6,094 nucleotides of DNA, taken from the NCBI GenBank assembly GCA_022865965.1, contig JALHTS010000620.1, positions 1-6,094 on the forward strand. The letters run 5' to 3'. A program made the position numbers and the translations under genes. Positions 1 to 6,094 of the stretch are shown one piece after another. The stretch comes from Ignavibacteriaceae bacterium. GTDB taxonomy: Bacteria > Bacteroidota > Ignavibacteria > Ignavibacteriales > Ignavibacteriaceae. The notes beneath the pieces are model-generated. The model was not told where the DNA came from. It was given only the letters and a program-made list of their open reading frames with translations, and did no database searches. The first letter of the stretch is position 1. Every line of letters starts with the position of its first letter.

Positions 1-2385
1 CCTGTTGGTCCCGGCAGAGGAAGCGTTGCAGGAAGTTTGGTTGCTTATGCTTTGGGCATTACAAATATAAATCCGCTTGAATTTGCTTTGCTGTTTGAAA
101 GGTTTTTAAATCCTGCGAGAAAATCAATGCCTGATATTGATGTTGATTTTGCAGATGATCAGCGAGGCGAAGTAATTGATTATGTAAGAGAAAAATATGG
201 AAATGATTGCGTTAGTCAGATTATAACATTTAACAGGCTTTCATCGAAAGCAGTTATAAGAGATGTGGCAAGAGTTCTTAAAGTTCCAATTCCAACAGTA
301 AATAAAATCACTAAATATATTCCATCAAAGTTTGGTAAAGTTTATACCATAGACCAGGCGCTTGCTGAAGTTCCTGAACTTCAATGGGTACAAAACTCTG
401 ATGATGAATCAATTAAGGATTTGATAAAATATGCTAAAGTGCTTGAAGGAATGAATCGAAATGCTTCAAAGCACGCTGCTGGTGTTGTTATTACTCCCGA
501 TGATGTAAGTAAATATGTTCCTCTGGCGAATGCTGTAAATGCAACTTCGCAGAATGATTTGGTCACTCAGTTCAATATGAAAGACATTGAAAGCTCCGGT
601 TTGCTTAAAATGGATTTCCTTGGGCTGAGAACATTAACAATTATTCGCGATACGCTCGACTTCATTAAAAAAAATCATAATGTAATAATTGATATTGATT
701 CCATTCCTTTCGATGATGAGAAAACTTATGCGCTGTTTTTAAAAGGGCAAACAACCGGTGTGTTTCAGTTTGAGTCGTCGCCGATGCGCGAGTACTTAAA
801 ACGATTGCAGCCAAACAGTTTGAATGACCTTGCAGCAATGAATGCTCTTTATCGTCCCGGTCCTATGGAATTCATCGATGATTTCATTGAAAGAAAATTC
901 GGACGAAAGAAGGTTAAATATCAACACCCTATTCTTGAAACTATACTGAAGGAAACTTATGGAATTATAGTTTACCAGGAACAGGTTATCCAAATTGCAA
1001 ACCAGGTTGGTGGAATGAGTCTTGCCGAAGCCGATATACTTAGAAGAGCAATGGGCAAGAAAGATCTTCTTGCAATGAAAGAACAAAAAATAAAATTTCT
1101 TGATGGCTCTGTTAAAAAAGGAATTCCTCAAAAAGTTGCTAAAGAAATTTTTGATGCAATATTCAAATTTGCCAACTACGGCTTTAACAAAAGCCACGCA
1201 GTTGCATACAGTTATATCGCATATCAAACAGCATATCTTAAAGCGTATTACCCGGCAGAGTTTCTTGCAGCAAACCTTAAGAATGAATTTGGCAACACCG
1301 ATAAAGTAACAAAGTTTCTTGAAGATTGTCGTAAGCTGAAAATAAAAGTTCTTCCACCCGATGTGAATAATCCTTCAGTTTATTTTGATGCTGAAGAAGG
1401 TCAGATCAGATTTGGAATGTCGGCAATTAAAAATGTTGGCATAAATGCAGTTGAAGAAATGATAAGAACAAGACAAACCCTTGGAAGAGATTTTATCAGC
1501 ATTTTTGATTTTTGTTTGAATCTTGATACACATTTAGTTAACAAAAAAACTCTTGAAGGATTAGTTCTTGCAGGTGCTTTTGATTCTATAGATAAAAATC
1601 GTGCAAAACTTTTTGATGCTGTTGAAGCTGCGTTAGATTTCAGCCATAAAGCTCAGAATTCAAAATTGCTTTCACAGAACAGTTTATTTGGTGATTCAGA
1701 AGAAGTTCAGATATCTGAACCTGTTCTTCCTGAAGTGAAGCCTTGGAGTGAATTAGAAATCTTAGCACGAGAGAGAGAAGTAATTGGATTTTATGTAACA
1801 GGTCATCCGCTCCAAAAATATGAACTTGAATATAAATCTTTTGCCAGTATTCATATAGGTGAAACGGAAGAAGTAACGGATATGGCAGATATTCGTGTGT
1901 GCGGAGTTATCACTGATATTAAAACTAAGATTGATAAGTCCGGTAGAACGATGGCATTCTTTAAAATTGATGATTTTACAGGTTCGTGCGAATGTTTAAT
2001 GTTCTCAAAAACTTATGCTGAATATGGTGATTTGTTAAAAAAAGAAGAATCAGTTTTTATTTTTGGTGATCTTGAAAGTAGCGGTGATGCGGTTAAAGCC
2101 CATGTAAAAAAAATTATTCCGCTTGAAAAAGTAAGAGATACCTTAACGGAAAGTCTTAAACTTTTAATTAATAAAGAAAAAATAACCGAGGAAACGATAA
2201 AAAAAATTAAAGCAATACTTAGTAAGCATTCCGGCTCCGTTCCGGTTTTTCTTCAACTGAATGAAGAAGGAATAAAAAGTAAAATATTTGCATTAAAAGA
2301 TAACCGGGTAAATTTAAGCGATAATCTGTTACTGGCTATATCGAAACTTATCGGTGAAGATTCGATTGTTTTGAAATCAAAATGA
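1..2385 (+). CDS. dnaE: DNA polymerase III alpha subunit (DnaE), 5'-truncated by window edge
   Basis: This is the catalytic subunit of the replicative DNA polymerase (C-family), which extends primers in the cytoplasm as part of the Pol III holoenzyme. The frame is open from base 1 and already inside the conserved GPGRGS palm motif (window residues 3-8), so the true start and the PHP domain lie upstream; the TTG at 37 is not a start. Seen within 794 residues: palm aspartates D45 and D47 (MPDIDVDF) and D205 (KMDFLGLRTL), matching E. coli D401/D403/D555; the fingers ALYRPGPM and VYQEQV segments; FNKSHAVAYS; a helix-hairpin-helix near 471-500; a clamp-binding pentapeptide QNSLF at 559-563 (bases 1675-1689); an OB fold around 631-705; and a C-terminal tail. 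The spacing of these motifs agrees with E. coli DnaE, so a full length of roughly 1150 residues is inferred. No frameshift or intein is seen. The stop is TGA at 2383-2385. Confidence 0.99.
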   Translation, partial: PVGPGRGSVAGSLVAYALGITNINPLEFALLFERFLNPARKSMPDIDVDFADDQRGEVIDYVREKYGNDCVSQIITFNRLSSKAVIRDVARVLKVPIPTVNKITKYIPSKFGKVYTIDQALAEVPELQWVQNSDDESIKDLIKYAKVLEGMNRNASKHAAGVVITPDDVSKYVPLANAVNATSQNDLVTQFNMKDIESSGLLKMDFLGLRTLTIIRDTLDFIKKNHNVIIDIDSIPFDDEKTYALFLKGQTTGVFQFESSPMREYLKRLQPNSLNDLAAMNALYRPGPMEFIDDFIERKFGRKKVKYQHPILETILKETYGIIVYQEQVIQIANQVGGMSLAEADILRRAMGKKDLLAMKEQKIKFLDGSVKKGIPQKVAKEIFDAIFKFANYGFNKSHAVAYSYIAYQTAYLKAYYPAEFLAANLKNEFGNTDKVTKFLEDCRKLKIKVLPPDVNNPSVYFDAEEGQIRFGMSAIKNVGINAVEEMIRTRQTLGRDFISIFDFCLNLDTHLVNKKTLEGLVLAGAFDSIDKNRAKLFDAVEAALDFSHKAQNSKLLSQNSLFGDSEEVQISEPVLPEVKPWSELEILAREREVIGFYVTGHPLQKYELEYKSFASIHIGETEEVTDMADIRVCGVITDIKTKIDKSGRTMAFFKIDDFTGSCECLMFSKTYAEYGDLLKKEESVFIFGDLESSGDAVKAHVKKIIPLEKVRDTLTESLKLLINKEKITEETIKKIKAILSKHSGSVPVFLQLNEEGIKSKIFALKDNRVNLSDNLLLAISKLIGEDSIVLKSK

Positions 2386-2452
2386 CAGAACTACGATAGT
2401 TACAAATCAGCTATCAGACAGATAATAACTTGAAAACAAATGGATCAAAAGA

Positions 2453-2530
2453 GAATTGATAAAGGATGATTGGATTCATGATTCCCAATCAGTCAGTCAA
2501 TCAATCATTCATTCATTAATTTGTCAATTC
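2453..2530. repeat. Long imperfect inverted repeat downstream of dnaE
   Basis: The outer arms GAATTGATAAA (2453-2463) and TTTGTCAATTC (2520-2530) pair over 11 positions with one G-T wobble. Directly inside, GGATGATTG (2464-2472) can pair with CAATCATTC (2502-2510), also with one wobble. An alternative inner stem, TGATTGG (2467-2473) with CCAATCA (2485-2491), uses the same 5' arm and would exclude the former. No T-run follows the outer arm, so this is not a typical intrinsic terminator. It lies upstream of the predicted SDR promoter, so it would be in the dnaE 3' untranslated RNA or act as DNA. Confidence 0.5.
2488..2519. repeat. Degenerate tetranucleotide tract (NTCA)n
   Basis: Eight consecutive 4-base units follow an NTCA pattern: ATCA, GTCA, GTCA, ATCA, ATCA, TTCA, TTCA, TTAA. 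The last three bases are constant except in the final unit, and the first base changes mostly in pairs. The tract is non-coding and lies in the loop and 3' part of the inverted repeat at 2453-2530. It looks like a decayed microsatellite produced by slippage plus point mutation; no function is evident. Confidence 0.7.
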
Positions 2531-2595
2531 CGGTAAGCTGTTTTCTATTTCAAGAATATAAACATAAAAAGTATTTTTTTAACGATTGAATAATG

Positions 2596-2624
2596 TTGTT
2601 TCGCTTAGTCTTATTTCTTATAAT
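2596..2624 (+). promoter_or_regulatory. Predicted sigma70-type promoter of the SDR-thioredoxin unit
   Basis: The -10 hexamer TATAAT (2619-2624) is a perfect consensus, with a weaker -35 TTGTTT (2596-2601) at exactly 17 nt spacing. Transcription would begin near 2631, giving a leader of about 26 nt before the start codon at 2657. This is a prediction from hexamer match and spacing only. Confidence 0.6.
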
Positions 2625-2649
2625 TGCCACTCGATTTATAGAAACAAAA

Positions 2650-2654
2650 AAGGA
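2650..2654 (+). promoter_or_regulatory. Ribosome binding site relevant to SDR start choice
   Basis: AAGGA sits only 2 nt before the first in-frame ATG (2657) but 11 nt before the second (2666, Met4). Neither spacing is ideal, so translation may start at either codon. The conserved protein fold begins near residue 11, so both give a complete enzyme. Confidence 0.4.
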
Positions 2655-2656
2655 TA

Positions 2657-3478
2657 ATGCCTCTCATGGAAAGGAATGAGAACAATAAATGTTGGGCTCT
2701 GATTCTCGGTGCTTCATCTGGATTTGGTGAGGCAACAGCACTTAAACTTGCAAAAGACGGTTTCAACATTATCGGTGTGCATTTAGACAGACAGGCAACT
2801 AGGCCAAATGTTGAAAGAATTATTAATGAAATTAAATCGAACAAAGTTGAAGCTTTATTTTACAACATTAACGCAGCCGATGCTCATAAAAGAGAAGAAG
2901 TTCTGAACGAGCTAAGCAATAAATTTTCCTCTCAGCCGCTTATTAAAGTATTAATGCATTCTCTCGCCTTCGGAACACTAAAGCCATTCGTTCCTAAGGA
3001 AGGTGAACAGGCAATTACAAAAGCGCAGATGGAGATGACTCTTGACGTAATGGCTCACTCACTTGTTTACTGGGTTCAGGATGTAGTTGTGAAAAAATTA
3101 TTAGCTAAAAAAGCAAGAATTTTTGCAATGACAAGTTCCGGCAGTCATTCAACTATTCCTTATTACGGAGCAGTCTCTGCAGCTAAAGCAGCATTGGAAT
3201 CTCATGTTCGTCAGTTATCCGGTGAATTAGGAAAAATGGATGTTGCAGTTAATGCAATTATGGCCGGTGTAACGGATACACCCGCATTAAGAAAAATTCC
3301 CGGAAACGCTGAAATGTCAGGCATAGCTTTACGAAAAAATCCCAGAGCAAGACTAACTACTCCTGAAGATGTTGCAAAAGTTATTTCACTTCTTTGCAAA
3401 GAAGGCGGTGAATGGATTTCCGGCGGAATTATAAATGCTGATGGTGGTGAGGATGCAGTAAATTATATCGGACAATAA
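2657..3478 (+). CDS. SDR-family oxidoreductase, enoyl-ACP reductase (FabL/FabI)-like
   Basis: This 273-residue cytoplasmic NAD(P)H-dependent short-chain dehydrogenase probably reduces the enoyl-thioester double bond in type II fatty acid synthesis. The Rossmann glycine motif is seen as GASSGFG (residues 18-24), just after the first strand. The active site has Ser160/Ser161 and Tyr170 followed six residues later by Lys177. This Tyr-x6-Lys spacing is the enoyl-ACP reductase arrangement, and the classical Tyr-x3-Lys is absent because residue 173 is Val. The segment after the active site (NAIMAGVTDTPALRKIP) resembles the substrate loop of Bacillus FabL (DTDALKHFP), and the C-terminus has the usual GGIINADGG. 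FabL is about 250 residues, so this protein is slightly longer, with extra N-terminal residues and an insertion around 105-115. The start is uncertain between 2657 and 2666. Thioredoxin follows after 43 nt, probably co-transcribed. SDR membership is near certain; the exact substrate is inferred, and another SDR reductase role is possible. Confidence 0.85.
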   Translation: MPLMERNENNKCWALILGASSGFGEATALKLAKDGFNIIGVHLDRQATRPNVERIINEIKSNKVEALFYNINAADAHKREEVLNELSNKFSSQPLIKVLMHSLAFGTLKPFVPKEGEQAITKAQMEMTLDVMAHSLVYWVQDVVVKKLLAKKARIFAMTSSGSHSTIPYYGAVSAAKAALESHVRQLSGELGKMDVAVNAIMAGVTDTPALRKIPGNAEMSGIALRKNPRARLTTPEDVAKVISLLCKEGGEWISGGIINADGGEDAVNYIGQ

Positions 3479-3521
3479 TTTTCTGCTAAAATTAAATATT
3501 AAAAATTTTTTTGAGGACAAA

Positions 3522-3842
3522 ATGAAACCTTTAACAATTACTGATGATAATTTTGAGAAAGAAGTTCTTAATTCTGACCTTCCTGTGTTAATAGATTTCT
3601 GGGCTGTCTGGTGCGGTCCCTGCAAAATAATTGCTCCCGTTGTTGAACAATTAGCCGAAGAATATTCGGGCAAATTAAAAGTTGGCAAACTTGATGTTGA
3701 TTCTAATCAGGAGGCATCAATAAAATACGGAGTAAGAAGTATTCCCACTCTATTGATATTTAAAAATGGTCAGGTGAAAGAAACCATCATTGGTGCTATT
3801 CCAAAGGCTCAAATAGTTCAAAAAATAAATTCCTTAATTTGA
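3522..3842 (+). CDS. trxA: Thioredoxin
   Basis: This small cytoplasmic thiol-disulfide oxidoreductase reduces protein disulfides (for example in ribonucleotide reductase and peroxiredoxins) and is itself recycled by thioredoxin reductase. At 106 residues it has the standard length of a single-domain thioredoxin without a signal peptide or membrane segment. Seen directly: the active site WCGPCK with Cys31 and Cys34, the buried acid Asp25 in the preceding strand (LIDFWA), the cis-proline loop SIPT with Pro75, and the C-terminal FKNGQVKETIIGA strand-turn-strand. All catalytic residues are present. GAGGA at 3513-3517 lies 4 nt before the ATG and supports this start. There is no clear promoter in the 43-nt gap after the SDR gene, so shared transcription is likely. 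A dedicated terminator after the stop is not obvious. The neighbouring redox enzyme does not by itself define a special partner. Confidence 0.97.
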   Translation: MKPLTITDDNFEKEVLNSDLPVLIDFWAVWCGPCKIIAPVVEQLAEEYSGKLKVGKLDVDSNQEASIKYGVRSIPTLLIFKNGQVKETIIGAIPKAQIVQKINSLI

Positions 3843-4031
3843 AGAAGAGACTTTAACGGAAAAAATGTTGATTTGAAATTTAATGATTCGATATTGAATG
3901 AATTTATTTTGATTGATGGGATATTAGGTATTTATTCGGTTGGAATCAAATATTAACGGAAAATAGTATCTCTTGACAATATCATCAAAAATTGTTATTT
4001 CTCTGTAGACAAAATAAAAATGCTTAAAAAC
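3843..4031. other. AT-rich intergenic stretch after thioredoxin
   Basis: No coding frame of useful length is present in this part of the 301-nt gap before the secreted-protein gene. An AT-rich imperfect hairpin can form at 3876-3905 (AAATTT with AATTTG-type arms, a 4-nt bulge, then ATTC/GAAT around a 6-nt loop), followed by ATTTTGATT. It could be a weak terminator for the SDR-thioredoxin transcript but is far from a textbook one. A perfect TTGACA occurs at 3973-3978, but only a poor -10 (TATTTC, 3996-4001) stands at 17 nt, so it is not called a promoter. Confidence 0.5.
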
Positions 4032-4060
4032 TTGACTAAAAATAAAGGTTACCTTATCTT
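4032..4060 (+). promoter_or_regulatory. Predicted sigma70-type promoter of the secreted-protein gene
   Basis: TTGACT (4032-4037, five of six bases of consensus) is followed after exactly 17 nt by TATCTT (4055-4060, four of six). Transcription would start near 4067, giving a leader of about 75 nt before the ATG at 4144. Short dyads overlap the spacer, the -10 and the leader, which suggests possible repressor or activator sites. Confidence 0.5.
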
Positions 4061-4090
4061 AACTAAGAGTTTTGCATTACATTATGTAAT
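4045..4090. promoter_or_regulatory. Three consecutive dyad symmetries over the promoter (candidate operators)
   Basis: Three perfect short inverted repeats lie within 46 bases. AAGGT-T-ACCTT (4045-4055) sits between -35 and -10. TCTTA-AC-TAAGA (4057-4068) overlaps the -10 and start region. ATTACAT-T-ATGTAAT (4076-4090), a 15-base palindrome, lies in the early leader. Each is of a size bound by dimeric regulators. None matches an operator I can name. The first two are short enough to arise by chance in AT-rich DNA; the third is the strongest. Confidence 0.35.
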
Positions 4091-4131
4091 AAAAAAAATC
4101 AACTTAATTAATTCACATTTCTAACTTATTT

Positions 4132-4137
4132 AAGGAG
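4132..4137 (+). promoter_or_regulatory. Strong Shine-Dalgarno site of the secreted-protein gene
   Basis: AAGGAG stands 6 nt before the ATG at 4144, the best ribosome site in the window. It fixes the start of the long open frame, together with the signal peptide that begins immediately. Confidence 0.85.
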
Positions 4138-4143
4138 AGCATT

Positions 4144-6094
4144 ATGCTAAGAAGAATTGTAACCATTTTTGTTGTAATTCTATTGTTGCCTGTGTATGTA
4201 TCAGCGCAGGAACATTCAATTCTTACACCGGATGGTAAAATTGTTAAACACAAAGGGAATCTGAAAACCCTGGAAATTAGGAGCGCTAAGAAAAACACAT
4301 CATTGAATCCAATTTTGATAGAGAGATTTTCTAGTAGTCCTAGTAGTCCTAGTTCCATATTAAATACTATTGATACTCTGACCATTCCCGACGGTCCTTG
4401 GGAATCGAATGCATTTGTTGGATATGGACAGGATGTGTTATTACAGTGGTTTGTAGCACCTGCCGATTTGTATATAAACCAAGTCGGTTTTGCTGGTTTC
4501 AATAATGAACCCGAAACTTATAATTTGAATGTCGAAGTAAAGATAGTAAGAGTGAATTGGCCATTAGACTCATTACTTAATGCACCGGTTGCACGTAGGG
4601 GTTACTATGAAGCTATTGGTAATGGATTTGATAATGAAATTACAGCCTTTATGGACAACCCGGATGTTACCAGTGGATGGGTTTCTGTCGATGGTTCTGC
4701 CGAACCATTTGGAAATGACTTATGGAGTGATGCGGGTATAGGTTATCCAGTAGGTGAGGATTGGGGTACTACTATTATTAATCAGACTAGTCCTTATATA
4801 TATCAATGGGTGGATTTGACTGCTTTTGGACCACCTACTGTATTGCAGGGAGAAATTTTTGGTATCGCGATAAAGAATACCTACACAGACGTATACGATA
4901 CAGATTTCGGGGTATCTTATTATTTTGGTGATATGGATATTGGCGCTTGGAAATACTATGCTGACTTTCGTATTGCTGCAGGTGATCAAGGCTGGTGGAC
5001 GAGAGAATATTCATGGGACTTTGTTGCTGAAGTTGAAATGTTCAGTGACAGAGCTCCTGTCGTCGAGTCATATACACAGCTTGCGAGCGGTATAGATGTT
5101 GGTCCGTTTACTGTTGATGCTGTTATAACAGATGATAATCCTAGTGGTGGCACTGCTGGTGTTGCTTCTGCTAGTTTGTACTGGAGCATTGATGGAACTA
5201 CCTGGCATGGAGTTGATATGGCAGGCGCTGCACCTGATTTCACCTGTGATATACCTGCTCAGGCTCCTGGTTCTACAGTGAGCTATTATATTGAAGCTAC
5301 CGATGTGAATGATAATTCAAACCTTCCTCAAACAACATCATTCTACATATTTAATCCTGTGTACAATACTTTAGTCGTTTTTAACGGCTATACAGTTGTT
5401 ACCGGATATCCTAGGGTCTACTATTTTGGCTCAGGTGACTGGCCGGCAAGTTATAGTTTTTTCCTATTCGAACATGACAAATGGGCTTATGGCGCATTAA
5501 CAGCTGAGCTAGTTGATTTATATGATAATATAATTGAAATTTGCACTAATGGTCCTGCTGACATTAATAGTGATGTTATCAGAGCATGGTTAGAGGCAGA
5601 TGGAACTCGTAATTATATGCTTGCAGGTGATGAATGGTTAGGTGCTCAAACCAATTGGACAAATACAACCTACGCAGCAGGCACTTTCCAATTTGACATT
5701 TTAGGAATTAACCGAGATTACAACGACATTAATTATGGTGCTGCAGGCGATGAGGCTCTTCCTTCAGTAGTAATTCCTGAGCAGGGTTCACTTTTAGGCG
5801 GTCCACTTTATGATTTATATACTTCAGTTTCAGCTGATAGCGGTTGGACTGCACCAATGGCCTATGATCCTTATTGGGAAATTGGTATAACTAACTGGTT
5901 GGATGGAGTTGATTTTGAAAGTGATGTAGAAGTTGATATGATGGGAACACCAATATCTGGTCCAGACCAAGTTATCGGTGGCCATCGTGTATTACCTGCT
6001 GGTAACAAAATTGCATTCTTCGCATTCGATCCATTATCAATAAGTTCAGATACTGAAACTGAAGCTGAATATTACTGGTATGGATTTTCAGATA
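4144..6094 (+). CDS. Large secreted multidomain protein, 3'-truncated by window edge
   Basis: The frame is open for 650 codons with no stop, so the protein continues past the window. It begins with a Sec signal peptide: LRR, a hydrophobic core at residues 5-19, and a likely cut after VSA (21), leaving Gln22. A basic stretch (22-62) and a Ser/Pro linker (63-71) follow. Residues about 80-298 form a Trp/Tyr-rich, beta-strand-like module (YNLNVEVKIVRV at 126-137, WVDLTAFGPP at 222-231, GWWTREYSWDF at 283-293). Residues about 304-403 look like an Ig/FnIII-type domain (ASLYWSIDGTTW, VSYYIEATDVND). Residues about 404-650 resemble an alpha/beta, glutamine-amidotransferase-like fold, with YMLAGDEWLG (491-500) where a nucleophile elbow would be, but without a Cys there. 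Only two Cys (368, 467) are seen. Such architecture is common in exported proteins of Ignavibacteria and Bacteroidota that end in a type IX secretion sorting domain; that end is outside the window, so this is inference. No enzymatic motif is recognised; a surface-binding or adhesive role is only a guess. Confidence 0.9.
   Translation, partial: MLRRIVTIFVVILLLPVYVSAQEHSILTPDGKIVKHKGNLKTLEIRSAKKNTSLNPILIERFSSSPSSPSSILNTIDTLTIPDGPWESNAFVGYGQDVLLQWFVAPADLYINQVGFAGFNNEPETYNLNVEVKIVRVNWPLDSLLNAPVARRGYYEAIGNGFDNEITAFMDNPDVTSGWVSVDGSAEPFGNDLWSDAGIGYPVGEDWGTTIINQTSPYIYQWVDLTAFGPPTVLQGEIFGIAIKNTYTDVYDTDFGVSYYFGDMDIGAWKYYADFRIAAGDQGWWTREYSWDFVAEVEMFSDRAPVVESYTQLASGIDVGPFTVDAVITDDNPSGGTAGVASASLYWSIDGTTWHGVDMAGAAPDFTCDIPAQAPGSTVSYYIEATDVNDNSNLPQTTSFYIFNPVYNTLVVFNGYTVVTGYPRVYYFGSGDWPASYSFFLFEHDKWAYGALTAELVDLYDNIIEICTNGPADINSDVIRAWLEADGTRNYMLAGDEWLGAQTNWTNTTYAAGTFQFDILGINRDYNDINYGAAGDEALPSVVIPEQGSLLGGPLYDLYTSVSADSGWTAPMAYDPYWEIGITNWLDGVDFESDVEVDMMGTPISGPDQVIGGHRVLPAGNKIAFFAFDPLSISSDTETEAEYYWYGFSD
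4331..4353 (+). repeat. 9-bp in-frame tandem repeat encoding a Ser/Pro linker
   Basis: CTAGTAGTC occurs twice in tandem (4331-4339, 4340-4348) followed by a partial CTAGT. It encodes the SSSPSSPSS linker at residues 63-71 of the secreted protein. Because the unit is 9 bp, copy-number change would lengthen or shorten the linker without shifting the frame. Confidence 0.8.

Noticed and set aside
37..39. TTG as a start codon for dnaE
   Set aside because: The frame is open to base 1 and encodes the conserved GPGRGS motif before this codon, so the gene begins upstream of the window.
796..1227. Minus-strand open frame of about 143 codons inside dnaE
   Set aside because: It lies fully antisense to strongly conserved polymerase sequence, and its translation is Cys/Phe-rich with no recognisable motif. 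It is a shadow of dnaE.
2389..2415. Small hairpins just after the dnaE stop (AACTA/TAGTT and GATAG/CTATC) as a terminator
   Set aside because: The stems are only 5 bp and no T-run follows, so intrinsic termination is not supported.
3853..3963. TTAACGGAAAA occurring at 3853-3863 and 3953-3963, exactly 100 bp apart
   Set aside because: The flanks do not align, and a near-identical string also occurs by chance in dnaE near 2144. It is probably coincidental in AT-rich DNA.
3973..4001. Second upstream promoter based on a perfect TTGACA
   Set aside because: At 17 nt only TATTTC is available as a -10, matching three of six bases. It is kept as a note, not a call.
4113..5243. Three minus-strand open frames (4113-4502, 4720-4989, 4986-5243)
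   Set aside because: All are antisense to the long + frame, which has a signal peptide, a strong ribosome site and domain-like sequence throughout. Their translations show no family features.
1..6094. A new defence, mobile or RNA-guided system
   Set aside because: No nuclease, transposase, integrase, reverse transcriptase, CRISPR-like spaced repeat or tRNA/rRNA pattern was seen on either strand. Three of the four genes are ordinary housekeeping genes.

Overview
The window is an AT-rich bacterial chromosomal segment with four protein genes, all on the + strand. It carries a housekeeping block (DNA polymerase III alpha subunit, a short-chain dehydrogenase of enoyl-reductase type, and a thioredoxin), followed by a large secreted protein that runs off the right edge. 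The low GC, strong AAGGAG-type ribosome sites, and a very Tyr/Trp/Asp/Gly-rich exported protein built from a beta-rich module, an Ig-like module and an alpha/beta module suggest the Bacteroidota/Chlorobiota/Ignavibacteriota group. The Ignavibacteria lineage is the closest stylistic match. This assignment is inference from protein style, not a database result.

Layout. Bases 1-2385 hold the 3' two-thirds of dnaE; the gene starts upstream of the window, just inside the conserved GPGRGS motif. Bases 2386-2656 are intergenic and contain a long imperfect inverted repeat, a degenerate tetranucleotide (NTCA) tract, and a good sigma70-like promoter with a perfect TATAAT. Bases 2657-3478 encode an SDR-family oxidoreductase with the Tyr-x6-Lys active site of enoyl-ACP reductases, most like FabL. 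Bases 3522-3842 encode thioredoxin; it follows the SDR gene after 43 nt and is probably in the same transcript. Bases 3843-4143 are a 301-nt non-coding spacer ending in a second candidate promoter crowded with three short dyad symmetries. From 4144 to the right edge is an open reading frame of 650 codons with no stop in the window. It starts with a signal peptide and encodes a multidomain secreted protein.

How it fits together. dnaE is a replication gene with no obvious functional tie to the others. The SDR and thioredoxin genes form a probable two-gene redox/lipid-metabolism unit. The exported protein is a separate transcription unit with its own promoter, a strong ribosome site and possible operator-like dyads. 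I see no RNA gene, CRISPR array, insertion sequence, phage gene or defence system. The least explained part is the secreted protein together with its dyad-rich promoter.
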